From: an uncultured bacterium | GTDB taxonomy: Bacteria > Actinomycetota > Coriobacteriia > Coriobacteriales > Coriobacteriaceae | Length of the DNA stretch: 28,214 bases | NCBI GenBank assembly: GCA_905215945.1 | Contig: CAJMRZ010000002.1 | Span: 1-28,214, forward strand | Direction: 5' to 3' | Shown: one piece after another, positions 8,593-16,644 of the stretch | Numbering within the stretch: position 1 is the first letter of the stretch | Layout: every line of letters begins with the position of its first letter | Notes under the pieces: generated by a model | What the model was told of the DNA's origin: nothing | Database searches by the model: none | The model's input: the letters and a program-made list of their open reading frames with translations, nothing else | Program-made: the position numbers and the translations under genes

Positions 8593-11483
8593 CGCCGCCG
8601 CTCGTGACGTGCGCGCCACAGTTGCAGATAGTGCCCGATCTGCGCCGATTCGATGCGTTGGTAGGAGCTCGTGGGCAGCGACGTTAAGAACTTCTTTCCG
8701 TAGCCCTTCGTCACCAGGCGCGGGTCGGCCAGAATCAGCACGCCGCAATCGGTCGACGAGCGGATAAGGCGGCCGGCCGCTTGCTTGACCTCGAGCACCG
8801 CCTCGGGCAGCGAATAGCGCGCCCAAGCGCGGTCTTCGCGCAAGTTGCGCTCGCACGAGAGCGGGTCCGTGGGGCTCGAGAACGGCAGCTTGGGAATGAT
8901 GACGCAACGCAGCGTCTCGCCGCTGGCGTCAAACCCCTCCCAGAAGGCCTTAAGCGCAAAAAGCGACGAGGTCGGCTCATTGATAAACCGGTCGCGCAGG
9001 CGACGAGGAGATGAGTTGCGCTGCTGGCAGTTGAGCTCCAGACCCGCACGGGCCATCTTGGGCTCAACGCGGGCGTACAGGTCTTCCATGTCGCGCCGAT
9101 TGGTGAACAACGTGAGCACCGATCCGCCCATGGCAAGATGGGCGTCGACCAGCACGCGCTCGAGCGCCGTAAGATAGCTCTCACGATCGCGCGGATCGGG
9201 GATATCGCCCGCAACGACTACAGCCATGTTCGAATCGAAGTCGTAGCTCGAGTCCAAGTGCAGCGATGAGGATGTTGAAGCACCGATGCGATCGAGGCCG
9301 ACCGCGTGGTTAAAGTGTTCAAAGCTTTTGGACACCGTCATGGTCGCCGAGGCAAAGATAGCCGTGTGAACCTCGGGCAGCCATTCGGTTGCCAAGGCCT
9401 CGCCAATGTCGATGCGCTCTGCGGTCATTGACTCTCCGCCGGCACGCAGCCTGCGATTGACCTGCAGCGAATACACATAGTGTTCATCGGTGCCATCAAT
9501 GATGAGTTTGAGGTTCTCGGCCAGCTCGTGCAGGCGGCGCGAGATATCACCCAGGTCGACAACAACCTCGGGCTTGTCGCCGGCGACGGCTTGTACCAGC
9601 GCGTCGACGCTCTTGTCAGCCTGTTCCAATGCGTCGATGGCAGTGTAGGCCGACTGCAAGAAATCATGCCAGTCGTCAGATTCGCGCAACTCGGGGCCAA
9701 TCCATAGATTGGCATTGTCATAACCCCCACGGGCACGGCGACCGAGCTCGCGAACGCCATCGAACACGTCGGCGATTGCCATGCTCGCGCGCGCAACCGT
9801 CGACGTTGCCTTGGCAGTAAGGCCCAGATAGAGCGTAGAGCCCTCGGAGGTTGCCAAATCACGGGAAACCTGGCTTAGCGCACCGGTGCTCGAGCCACCC
9901 AGGCGCTCAAACAGAACGCGTGATTCGTCCGCCGACACCACGCGCGCCCACTGACGGCGCGCCTCGCGCTCGATGGAATGGGCCTCGTCGATTACCCAAT
10001 GACGAATCGGAGGCAAAATCCTGCCCTCGGCCGCGACATTGCGGAACAGCAGGGAATGGTTGGTGACCACCACATCGGCATGCGCCGCACGACGGCGAGC
10101 GCCGTGGACCAAACATTTATCAGGGAAAAACGGGCAGAGGCGACGAGCACACTCGCGCGAGGCCGTCGTAAAGTCGGGACGGTTGACGCTGCGCCACCGA
10201 ATGCCGAGCGAGTCGAGGTCGCCATCGGCTGATTGGCAGACGTACGCCATAATGACCGCGACCGCCGTGAGCGTGTCCGCCGGATCGCGCTTGGTGGTAA
10301 TCTCGACCTGGCTGCGGCTCATGCGCTCAAGCTTGCGCAGGCACGGATAGTGGTCATAACCCTTGAGAGCGCAAAATGACAGACCACCGTCCAGTTTCTC
10401 GGCAAGTTTTGGCAGCTCATGGTACATGAGCTGGTCGGCAAGATTGTTCGATTTGGTCGCAATACCAACCGTGATGTTGTTACGGCGCGCTGCCTCGGCA
10501 AAAGGCACCAGATAGGCCATCGATTTGCCGACGCCCGTGCCCGCCTCAATTACACGATGAGTGCCCGTGACCAGCGCATCGCGGACCTCGAGCGCCATCG
10601 CGATCTGCTCATCACGCGGCTCGTAAGTGGGATACATGCGATTGACCAGGCCACCTGGCGCATAGTCCGCCTCAATCTCCTCACGACTCGGCATCTTGAG
10701 TACCGGCAGTTCGTCGGCGTCCACCCGATCGTCGGCGCGATCGGCCTTGAGAACGTCAGCACGAGCGGCGCTGAGAGAGAAGATAGAACCAGGGTTCTGC
10801 CCCGCCAAGAATGAGAAGATAGGACGATAGGACCAAGGCACATCCGGATGCATGTCGGCTAGGCGCGCCATGAGGCCCTGGGGCAAGTCGGTGAGCGCCA
10901 CGAGCAACACGCGCCATACGCCACACAGGGCGTCGACGTCGGCATTGGCACGGTGTGATACCGAGTCACAGCCAAACAGATCGGCCATAAAAGACAGCTT
11001 GTGCGAGGCCAGGCGTGGAAGCGCGATGCGCGACAGCGCCAGCGAATCGATCCAAATATCGCTCACGTTGACGCCGCCTTTGACCGACTCGATAAACGAG
11101 CGGTCGAACGTGGCGTTATGTGCGATCACCGGGCAACCACCGACAAAATCGGCGAGAGCGGCGACGGCCTCAACGGCCGACGGGGCATCTGCCACATCGG
11201 CATTTGTAATGCTCGTGAGCTCGGTAATCTCGGCGGGAATCAGCTGCTTGGGATGCACGAAGGTATCGAAGCGGTCGACGATCTCGCGGCCCGAAAGACG
11301 GGCCGCCGAGATCTCGATCAGCTCGTTGTCCTGCACCGAAAGACCTGTGGTCTCGGTATCGAGGACGATCACATCTTCCTCGATAAGGCCGAAGGACTGC
11401 GTTTTGGCGCGTTCGGCAAGCGTGGCATAGGAGTCGATGACAAACTGCGGCGTTCCTGACGAAACCGCGTCCTCGATTAGCAT
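8589..11483 (-). CDS. dinG: DnaQ-type exonuclease / DinG-family DNA helicase fusion
   Basis: Encodes 964 residues. Residues about 35-195 form a DEDDh 3'-5' exonuclease: DTET (42-45), HNATFD (122-127) and HRANADVD (177-184). The rest is an XPD/DinG-type superfamily 2 helicase: Walker A EAGTGVGKS (about 313-321), four cysteines at about 381, 445, 450 and 457 placed as in the iron-sulfur cluster domain, DEAH at 499-502, and C-terminal motifs including FWEGFD and QAAGRLIR. DinG helicases unwind D-loops, R-loops and DNA-RNA hybrids. The exonuclease fusion is well known in Firmicutes, where it is often an RNA-directed nuclease, but there the iron-sulfur cysteines are often missing; here all four are present. 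The ATG lies inside the last codons of ddl (7-base overlap). Confidence 0.9.
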   Translation of the reverse strand: MLIEDAVSSGTPQFVIDSYATLAERAKTQSFGLIEEDVIVLDTETTGLSVQDNELIEISAARLSGREIVDRFDTFVHPKQLIPAEITELTSITNADVADAPSAVEAVAALADFVGGCPVIAHNATFDRSFIESVKGGVNVSDIWIDSLALSRIALPRLASHKLSFMADLFGCDSVSHRANADVDALCGVWRVLLVALTDLPQGLMARLADMHPDVPWSYRPIFSFLAGQNPGSIFSLSAARADVLKADRADDRVDADELPVLKMPSREEIEADYAPGGLVNRMYPTYEPRDEQIAMALEVRDALVTGTHRVIEAGTGVGKSMAYLVPFAEAARRNNITVGIATKSNNLADQLMYHELPKLAEKLDGGLSFCALKGYDHYPCLRKLERMSRSQVEITTKRDPADTLTAVAVIMAYVCQSADGDLDSLGIRWRSVNRPDFTTASRECARRLCPFFPDKCLVHGARRRAAHADVVVTNHSLLFRNVAAEGRILPPIRHWVIDEAHSIEREARRQWARVVSADESRVLFERLGGSSTGALSQVSRDLATSEGSTLYLGLTAKATSTVARASMAIADVFDGVRELGRRARGGYDNANLWIGPELRESDDWHDFLQSAYTAIDALEQADKSVDALVQAVAGDKPEVVVDLGDISRRLHELAENLKLIIDGTDEHYVYSLQVNRRLRAGGESMTAERIDIGEALATEWLPEVHTAIFASATMTVSKSFEHFNHAVGLDRIGASTSSSLHLDSSYDFDSNMAVVVAGDIPDPRDRESYLTALERVLVDAHLAMGGSVLTLFTNRRDMEDLYARVEPKMARAGLELNCQQRNSSPRRLRDRFINEPTSSLFALKAFWEGFDASGETLRCVIIPKLPFSSPTDPLSCERNLREDRAWARYSLPEAVLEVKQAAGRLIRSSTDCGVLILADPRLVTKGYGKKFLTSLPTSSYQRIESAQIGHYLQLWRARHERRR

Positions 11484-12442
11484 GCAATGCCCGCTCGACG
11501 AAGGCCCATACGGATCAGGCTGTCACAGACCTGCGGGAACGTCATGTCGTCGGTGTGGCGGATCTCATCCGGATACAGAGACGTATCGGTCATGCCGGGA
11601 ATGGTATTGGTCTCGAGGATAACGGGGCCGTCCTCGCTCACGATAAAATCGCTGCGCGAGATGCCCAGGCAACCGAGGGCCTTGTGAGCGGCACAGGCAA
11701 GCTCCTGAGCGCGAGTGTAATTCTCGGGTGAAATCTGCGCCGGAATGCGATGGATGTCCGTAGGGTCGACATACTTCACGTCCAGATCGTAGAACTCGCA
11801 GTCCTTGGGCTTACGAATCTCGACAATCGGCAGAGCGCGCACGTCGTCCTCGCCGTACACGCCGACGGTGATCTCGGTACCCTCGATACACTTCTCGACC
11901 AGCACTTTGTTGCCGTACTCAAACGCCTTGGCGATTGCCGCGGGCAGCTCGGAGGGCTCATGGACCAGGGAAATGCCATAGCTGGAACCGTTGACGGCCG
12001 GCTTCACAAAGCAGCGCTCGCCACAAACCTCGACGATATGATCGATATCGACTTCATCGCCCACCTCGAGCGCGAGGCCGGGGGCAATGGGGATGCCCGC
12101 CTTGGCGTACAAGAGCTTAGAGACCTCCTTGTCGGCACCGCAGGCGCTGGCAAGCACGCCCGAGGCCGTGTAGGGGACACCCAGGGTCTCCATGGCGCCC
12201 TGCATGGCACCATCCTCGCCGCCGGCACCGTGCATGGCGATAAACGCCACGTCAAAGCCGCCGGTCGCCATGGTTACCATAAAATCATCGGCAGCCGTGT
12301 CGAGCAGCTCCACCGAGGTGTAGCCGGCTTCCTTCAGTGCCACCACAACGTTCTTTCCCGAATTGAGCGAGATCTCGCGCTCGGCGGAATGACCGCCCGC
12401 CAAGACCGCTACGTGCATGTTCTCTAGGCTTTTACCCGGCAT
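11477..12442 (-). CDS. ddl: D-alanine--D-alanine ligase
   Basis: Encodes 321 residues. ATP-grasp enzyme that joins two D-alanines for the peptidoglycan stem peptide, in the cytoplasm. Visible signatures are GGHSAEREISLNSG near the N-terminus, FVKPAVNGSSYGIS in the ATP-binding lobe, SRSDFIV, and ETNTIPGMTDTSLYP, which carries the metal and substrate ligands. The start ATG at 12442 has AGGAGGAG about eight bases upstream; a second Met at residue 9 is less well placed. It is the first gene of a two-gene overlapping unit with the exonuclease-helicase, an unusual pairing of wall synthesis with DNA repair that is probably only transcriptional. Confidence 0.95.
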   Translation of the reverse strand: MPGKSLENMHVAVLAGGHSAEREISLNSGKNVVVALKEAGYTSVELLDTAADDFMVTMATGGFDVAFIAMHGAGGEDGAMQGAMETLGVPYTASGVLASACGADKEVSKLLYAKAGIPIAPGLALEVGDEVDIDHIVEVCGERCFVKPAVNGSSYGISLVHEPSELPAAIAKAFEYGNKVLVEKCIEGTEITVGVYGEDDVRALPIVEIRKPKDCEFYDLDVKYVDPTDIHRIPAQISPENYTRAQELACAAHKALGCLGISRSDFIVSEDGPVILETNTIPGMTDTSLYPDEIRHTDDMTFPQVCDSLIRMGLRRAGIAC

Positions 12443-12527
12443 GGGCAGACTCCTCCTCTATAATTTCTGCAGCTGATACCATATTGTAGCGATACCCTCT
12501 ACGTTTCCCCAAAATCGAAAGGCTTCC

Positions 12528-13580
12528 ATGAATCCCAGGACTAAATCTCAGGACATTCGCGACTTGAGCCAAAACGATATTCGCGAGCTCGTGGCCGAAC
12601 TTGGCCAGCCAGCCTTCCGCGCGAAGCAGCTCATCGAATGGGTCTTTGAGAAGAACGTTTGTTCGTTTGACGATATGACAAACCTTCCTAAGGCTTTCCG
12701 CGAGCAGCTTAAAGAGGCTTTTGCCTTTGACACGCCGACTGAACTAACCAAGCAGGTTTCCAAAGATGGCTCTCGCAAGTATTTGCTCGAGTACCACGAC
12801 GGCGTTTCCGTCGAGACTGTCGGCATGCCCCGTCGTAACAAGCTTTCCGTCTGCGTTTCTACCCAAGCTGGCTGTGGCATGGGCTGCGCCTTTTGCGCTA
12901 CCGGTCTCAACGGCCTCAAGCGCTCTCTGACCGCTCAAGAGATCGTCGACCAGGTACTTCATGTATCCAACGACTTTGGCGAGCGCGCCACGAGCGTTGT
13001 CTTCATGGGCCAAGGCGAGCCGTTTGCCAACTACGACGAGGTTCTCAAGGCGCTGCGAATCCTCAATGACCCCGATGGCATCGGTATCGGCGCTCGTCAC
13101 CTCACCGTCTCTACCAGTGGCGTTATTCCCGGTATTCGCAAATTTGCCGACATCCCCGAGCAGTTCACGCTTGCTGTTTCACTGCATTCCGCCATCCAGT
13201 CGACGCGCAATAAGCTCATGCCCGGTGTTAAGAAGTACACGCTGCTTCGCCTTCACGAAGCGCTTCAGCTCTACACCGAGAAGACCGGCCGCCGCCCAAC
13301 CTATGAGTATGCCATGATCGAAGGCGTCAACGATACGAATCCGGAAATGCAGGCGCTCTGCGACTTCTGCGAGGGAACACTGTGCCACGTTAACCTCATT
13401 CAGCTTAACGACATCGAGGGTAGCCCGCTCAAGCCGTCGCCGATTCATAAGGTTGAGGATCTTCAGCGTCGCCTTGAGTCCCGTGGCATCGAGACAACGA
13501 TTCGTAACTCCCGTGGTAACGATATTGACGCCGCCTGCGGACAGCTGAAGCAGCGCTTTAAAGTTCAGAAAAACGCATAG
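12528..13580 (+). CDS. rlmN: 23S rRNA (adenine2503-C2) / tRNA (adenine37-C2) methyltransferase RlmN
   Basis: Encodes 350 residues. Radical-SAM enzyme that methylates C2 of A2503 in 23S rRNA and A37 in some tRNAs. The cluster motif CxxxCxxC is at Cys116, Cys120 and Cys123 (GCGMGCAFCATG). Cys109 (SVCVSTQAG) and the Cys in DIDAACGQL near the C-terminus match the two catalytic cysteines of the family. GQGEPFANYDEV and LAVSLHS are further RlmN signatures and separate it from Cfr by context and sequence. The ATG follows AAAGG. Wobble positions are noticeably richer in T than in the neighbouring genes. A strong terminator follows at 13618-13654. Confidence 0.95.
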   Translation: MNPRTKSQDIRDLSQNDIRELVAELGQPAFRAKQLIEWVFEKNVCSFDDMTNLPKAFREQLKEAFAFDTPTELTKQVSKDGSRKYLLEYHDGVSVETVGMPRRNKLSVCVSTQAGCGMGCAFCATGLNGLKRSLTAQEIVDQVLHVSNDFGERATSVVFMGQGEPFANYDEVLKALRILNDPDGIGIGARHLTVSTSGVIPGIRKFADIPEQFTLAVSLHSAIQSTRNKLMPGVKKYTLLRLHEALQLYTEKTGRRPTYEYAMIEGVNDTNPEMQALCDFCEGTLCHVNLIQLNDIEGSPLKPSPIHKVEDLQRRLESRGIETTIRNSRGNDIDAACGQLKQRFKVQKNA

Positions 13581-13598
13581 GGGAGTCGCACCCCAAAA

Positions 13599-13614
13599 CG
13601 TTTCATGTGAAACA
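13599..13614. promoter_or_regulatory. Degenerate parS-like site
   Basis: The sequence matches the consensus TGTTTCACGTGAAACA at 14 of 16 positions (mismatches at positions 1 and 8). It lies 18 bases past the rlmN stop, about 2.2 kb from the three perfect parS sites. It may be a weaker ParB site. Confidence 0.5.
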
Positions 13615-13617
13615 TCG

Positions 13618-13654
13618 AACGACCCCGGTTGCAGGATATGCAACCGGGGTCGTT
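13618..13654 (+). terminator. Intrinsic terminator after rlmN
   Basis: Perfect 16-bp stem (13618-13633 with 13639-13654), 5-base loop, GC-rich core and a T-rich tail on the plus strand. Confidence 0.9.
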
Positions 13655-13716
13655 TCATTTATTGACCTTAATTTTGAATCAGCTGCTACTGGTCCCATTT
13701 TTACGGCCAAAATAAG

Positions 13717-13748
13717 GGGTCCTTGTCTCGTGAATCAGACAAGGACCC
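13717..13748 (-). terminator. Intrinsic terminator ending the parAB transcript
   Basis: Perfect 12-bp stem (13717-13728 with 13737-13748) and an 8-base loop. On the minus strand it is followed by a CTTATTTT tail. It lies about 30 bases past the stop of the last gene of the parA-parB unit. Confidence 0.8.
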
Positions 13749-13770
13749 ATCACAATATGCTAAGTAATCG

Positions 13771-13782
13771 TTAGGTACCTAA
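13771..13782. repeat. Palindrome TTAGGTACCTAA, copy 1
   Basis: Perfect 12-bp palindrome overlapping the stop codon of the small gene after parB. An identical copy lies at 17275-17286 between jag and yidC; both are preceded by G. Confidence 0.75.
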
Positions 13783-14033
13783 TAGCCTACATTTTCCCAT
13801 TGGTTGCTGACCCAACCCTGATTAATCTTGGGATTCTTCGTTACCTGAGCAGTACGCATTGCAACATCTTCTGTCATAACATCCATTTTCTTCTTGGATG
13901 TATCGACAATATCTTGCGCACTACGAAGCAAACGACCTCGAAGTTCATCGTCTGACGCGATCTTATAGCCAGCAAAGGCACCAGCCGCGACAGTTGTCGC
14001 CAATGCAATCGCAGTTAAAATTCTATTCCTCAT
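13779..14033 (-). CDS. Small YtxH-like membrane or exported protein
   Basis: Encodes 84 residues. The start ATG at 14033 has AAGGAGG five bases upstream; six more in-frame residues are possible but unsupported. One N-terminal hydrophobic segment (about 4-23, ILTAIALATTVAAGAFAGYKIA) is followed by a charged helical tail (DDELRGRLLRSAQDIVDTSKKKMD), the layout of YtxH-like small proteins. It overlaps the parB 3' end by 11 bases and is the last gene of the parA-parB unit. Its role is unknown. A link to chromosome segregation or origin tethering at the membrane is only suggested by position. Confidence 0.7.
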   Translation of the reverse strand: MRNRILTAIALATTVAAGAFAGYKIASDDELRGRLLRSAQDIVDTSKKKMDVMTEDVAMRTAQVTKNPKINQGWVSNQWENVGY

Positions 14034-14928
14034 CTTGGCCTCCTTGATCAAACTGAATCATTTCGCCAAGAATACGAGAGAGCTCTTCCTCGTCTTTAAA
14101 CTCAATCTCAATCTTATTCTTTCCACGCGAGCTCTTCACACGCACGTTGGTATTAAAAACCTGACGAAGCACGCGGGCTGCCTTTTTAAAAGACTGAGGG
14201 GTTGCAGGCCTCGGCGTCTTAGGTGTCTCTCCGGCAGAAAACAACGGAGCAAGATTTTCTGTCGCTCTTACGGAAAGGCCCTCTGCAACAACCTTCTCTG
14301 CAAGTCGAATTCGAGCATCCTCATAGGGAACTGCAAGAATCGCACGTGCATGACCAGCAGTAAGTTTACCCTCAAAAATCATCTGCTGAACTACTTCGGG
14401 GAGATCGAGAAGACGCAGCGAGTTTGTAATTGCAGAGCGTGACTTGCTTACTGCCTTCGACAATGCCTCCTGGGTCATACCGCTGGCATCGATGAGCTGT
14501 CGATAGCCCTTAGCCTCTTCGACGGGATTCAGATCTGAACGTTGAAGGTTTTCGATAAGAGCAAGAGCCAGCATCTCTTCATCATTTACCTCTTTAATGA
14601 TGACTGGCAATTCTTCAAGGCCAGCAAGCTTTGACGCCTGGTAACGACGCTCACCAGCGATGATCTCATAGCCGTTTCCATGCTTGCGAACCAAAAGCGG
14701 CTGCAAAACGCCATGTTCTTGGATTGACTCGCTCAACTCGCGAAGTTCAGTTTCGTTAAAGTGAATTCGCGGCTGATTAGGGTTGGGAACGATATCCTCA
14801 ATAGGTAGTTTTGTTTCAGATGCAGCATTTGAAGCCGATGCAGCCGAACCGCCGGTCTCATACTCGGCCTCTGAGACCAAAGCATTCAGTCCACGTCCCA
14901 ATCCGCCACGTTTCTTTACACTAGGCAC
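14023..14928 (-). CDS. parB: Chromosome-partitioning protein ParB
   Basis: Encodes 301 residues. ParB is a CTP-dependent DNA clamp that loads at parS, slides and spreads, and recruits ParA and SMC. The N-terminus (GGLGRGLNALVSE) is the usual ParA-stimulating segment. The N-domain follows (IVPNPNQPR, then GERRYQASK and ENLQRSDLNPVEEA, the CTP-binding motifs). A helix-turn-helix (about 135-180, TQEALSKAVSKSRSAITNSLRLL) reads parS, and a C-terminal dimerisation domain ends the protein. It overlaps parA by 8 bases. Three perfect parS sites lie just upstream of parA. Base composition here is clearly lower in GC than in dnaA-gyrA. Confidence 0.97.
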   Translation of the reverse strand: MPSVKKRGGLGRGLNALVSEAEYETGGSAASASNAASETKLPIEDIVPNPNQPRIHFNETELRELSESIQEHGVLQPLLVRKHGNGYEIIAGERRYQASKLAGLEELPVIIKEVNDEEMLALALIENLQRSDLNPVEEAKGYRQLIDASGMTQEALSKAVSKSRSAITNSLRLLDLPEVVQQMIFEGKLTAGHARAILAVPYEDARIRLAEKVVAEGLSVRATENLAPLFSAGETPKTPRPATPQSFKKAARVLRQVFNTNVRVKSSRGKNKIEIEFKDEEELSRILGEMIQFDQGGQDEE

Positions 14929-15721
14929 GCTTGATCACCTCTTTTGCAAGGTTCATATATGCTTTTGCACCCTTATTTTGAGGTGCATAGGTAATTACTG
15001 GTTCTCCAAAAGACGGAGCTTCGGAGATTTTAACCGTACGGGGGATTAGCGTCTTAAACGCCTTATCACCAAAGTACGATTGAACCTCCTCAACAACCTG
15101 ATTCGATAGTGAAGTACGCGAGTCATACATGGTCATAAGCACACCATAGGTGTCTAAGCCCTTGTTCAGCCTTGATTTGACCATCTTCATTGACTCAAGC
15201 AGCTTCGTAACGCCCTCGAGTGCGTAATATTCGCACTGGATCGGAATCAAAACGCTGTCTGCTGCGGTCAAAGCGTTGATAGTAAGCAGGCCGAGCGAAG
15301 GAGGACAGTCAATGAAAATAAAATCGAACTCGTCCTGAATCGGCTCAAGCAAATCTTTGAGGCGGGTTTCACGTGCAATTGCGCTTACGAGCTCAATTTC
15401 GGCGCCTGCAAGCTGAATTGTAGCTGGAATAACGAATACCTTTTTGCAATTTGTATCAAGAACAAGTGATTCTGCCGGCACATCATTCAACAATGCATCA
15501 TAGATGCAGTGATCAAGGTCTTCTTTTTCAATTCCGAATCCACTGGTGCTGTTTCCCTGCGGATCAAAATCGACAATCAGTGTCTTACGACCCTGCTCAC
15601 CCAGTGCTGCTGCAAGGTTTACAGCCGTCGTTGACTTACCGACGCCGCCTTTTTGATTGATGATTGCAATGATACGCGTGTCTTTTGCGCTCTTTGAACG
15701 CTTAACGTCGCGAAATCCCAC
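14921..15721 (-). CDS. parA: Chromosome-partitioning ATPase ParA (Soj)
   Basis: Encodes 266 residues. Deviant Walker-type ATPase that binds DNA non-specifically as an ATP dimer and is released by ParB, which moves origins apart; Soj proteins also act on DnaA. Visible motifs are the deviant Walker A KGGVGKSTTAVNLA, Walker A' VDFDPQGNSTSG, and Walker B FIFIDCPPSLG. The start is GTG at 15721 with AGGAGGG four bases upstream. The first parS site sits 40 bases upstream. The gene overlaps parB, so the two are translationally coupled. Confidence 0.97.
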   Translation of the reverse strand: MGFRDVKRSKSAKDTRIIAIINQKGGVGKSTTAVNLAAALGEQGRKTLIVDFDPQGNSTSGFGIEKEDLDHCIYDALLNDVPAESLVLDTNCKKVFVIPATIQLAGAEIELVSAIARETRLKDLLEPIQDEFDFIFIDCPPSLGLLTINALTAADSVLIPIQCEYYALEGVTKLLESMKMVKSRLNKGLDTYGVLMTMYDSRTSLSNQVVEEVQSYFGDKAFKTLIPRTVKISEAPSFGEPVITYAPQNKGAKAYMNLAKEVIKRA

Positions 15722-15760
15722 GGTCCCTCCTGGTGAGTATTAAAGCTGTCAAACGGAGGA

Positions 15761-15776
15761 TGTTTCACGTGAAACA
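15761..15776. promoter_or_regulatory. parS site 1
   Basis: Perfect TGTTTCACGTGAAACA, 40 bases upstream of the parA start. Confidence 0.95.
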
Positions 15777-15799
15777 TTCCGAATCGATATCAACCGCCA

Positions 15800-15815
15800 T
15801 GTTTCACGTGAAACA
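15800..15815. promoter_or_regulatory. parS site 2
   Basis: Perfect TGTTTCACGTGAAACA, exactly 39 bases from site 1 and 39 from site 3. Confidence 0.95.
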
Positions 15816-15834
15816 CTGCAAGTTGTTAGTATCC

Positions 15835-15863
15835 ATTATGTTTCACGTGAAACATCTAGGCAA
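15835..15863 (-). promoter_or_regulatory. Possible parAB promoter with parS in its spacer
   Basis: On the minus strand TTGCCT (15858-15863) and CATAAT (15835-15840) are 17 bases apart. parS site 3 fills the spacer and touches the -10, so bound ParB would block RNA polymerase. The -35 overlaps the last rsmG codons. This is inferred from motif match only. Confidence 0.35.
15839..15854. promoter_or_regulatory. parS site 3
   Basis: Perfect TGTTTCACGTGAAACA, ending one base before the rsmG stop codon and overlapping a possible parA promoter. Confidence 0.95.
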
Positions 15864-16593
15864 GCGGATTCTTCTTTGCCACGCCATTTGCACGAGGCAA
15901 TGAGACGGATGCTGGATGACTCTTCTTAAGAACAATGAACTCCCTGTGACCCAAGCCTTCAGGCAAATCAATTGCGTCATTCAGAAGCAAAGTGAAGCCG
16001 CAAATCTTAGCTGCTGACATGCCGGAAGCTAGCTCCTCATCCGAAGGATTGCCCTTGGTTACAACAAATAGCCCTCCATCCTTCAGATACGGAGCCGCAT
16101 ACTCAACAAGAATCGGTAAAGGGGCCAGTGCGCGGGCAGTTACAACAGAGAACTGCTTCTTATGGCTTCGAGCATATTCTTCAAGACGATCATGAACCGC
16201 ATGAGCATGTTTCAATCCAAGAGCATGGACAAAGGAATTAACCGCATCAACCTTCTTGCCAACAGAGTCAATATAAGTAGCTTTACGATGCGTGGTTATG
16301 GTTAATGGAATACCAGGGAAGCCCGCACCTGTTCCCATATCGAGCAAAGCTCCCTCAGGAGCCTTGTTGATATAGGGGAGCAAAACAAGTGAGTCGAGGA
16401 TATGAAGTACTGCAGCATCTTCTACGTTAAGAATACGGGTGAGATTGGTTGTCTTATTTGTTTCTAGAACCAAATCCAAATGCTGAATACATTTCCTCAG
16501 CTCAACATCAGTTACGCTCAAGGAATACTCTTTGCAATAGGAAGTTAGACGACTCAACATCTCGTCAGCCTGCTGATCAGTAAGTACTAACAA
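15856..16593 (-). CDS. rsmG: 16S rRNA (guanine527-N7) methyltransferase RsmG (GidB)
   Basis: Encodes 245 residues from a TTG at 16593. SAM-dependent enzyme that makes m7G527 in 16S rRNA. The methyltransferase core is clear: LLDMGTGAGFPGIPL (SAM loop), then YIDSVGKKVDAVNSF and VVTARALAPLPILVEY. Loss of RsmG gives low-level streptomycin resistance in many bacteria. The start was chosen because AAAGGAG lies at 16600-16606, six bases before the TTG. The longer open frame to a TTG at 16641 would start inside the terminator of jag and lacks a ribosome site. The stop is one base from parS site 3, the usual rsmG-parA-parB arrangement. Confidence 0.93.
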   Translation of the reverse strand: MLVLTDQQADEMLSRLTSYCKEYSLSVTDVELRKCIQHLDLVLETNKTTNLTRILNVEDAAVLHILDSLVLLPYINKAPEGALLDMGTGAGFPGIPLTITTHRKATYIDSVGKKVDAVNSFVHALGLKHAHAVHDRLEEYARSHKKQFSVVTARALAPLPILVEYAAPYLKDGGLFVVTKGNPSDEELASGMSAAKICGFTLLLNDAIDLPEGLGHREFIVLKKSHPASVSLPRANGVAKKNPLA

Positions 16594-16599
16594 CGAAAG

Positions 16600-16606
16600 C
16601 TCCTTT
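16600..16606 (-). promoter_or_regulatory. Ribosome binding site that fixes the rsmG start
   Basis: AAAGGAG on the minus strand, six bases before the TTG at 16593. It excludes the longer reading frame. Confidence 0.75.
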
Positions 16607-16644
16607 CTGACAAAAATCAGTGTATCGAGAACTTTTGACAAAAA

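Noticed and set aside
15365..15380. parS-like half site in parA
   Set aside because: Only one half matches the consensus (4 mismatches), so it is probably chance coding sequence.
15747..15752. TTGACA on the minus strand upstream of parA as a promoter -35
   Set aside because: There is no room for a -10 at normal spacing before the ribosome site and start.
16594..16641. In-frame upstream extension of rsmG
   Set aside because: It would begin in the T-run of the jag terminator and contains the rsmG ribosome site itself.
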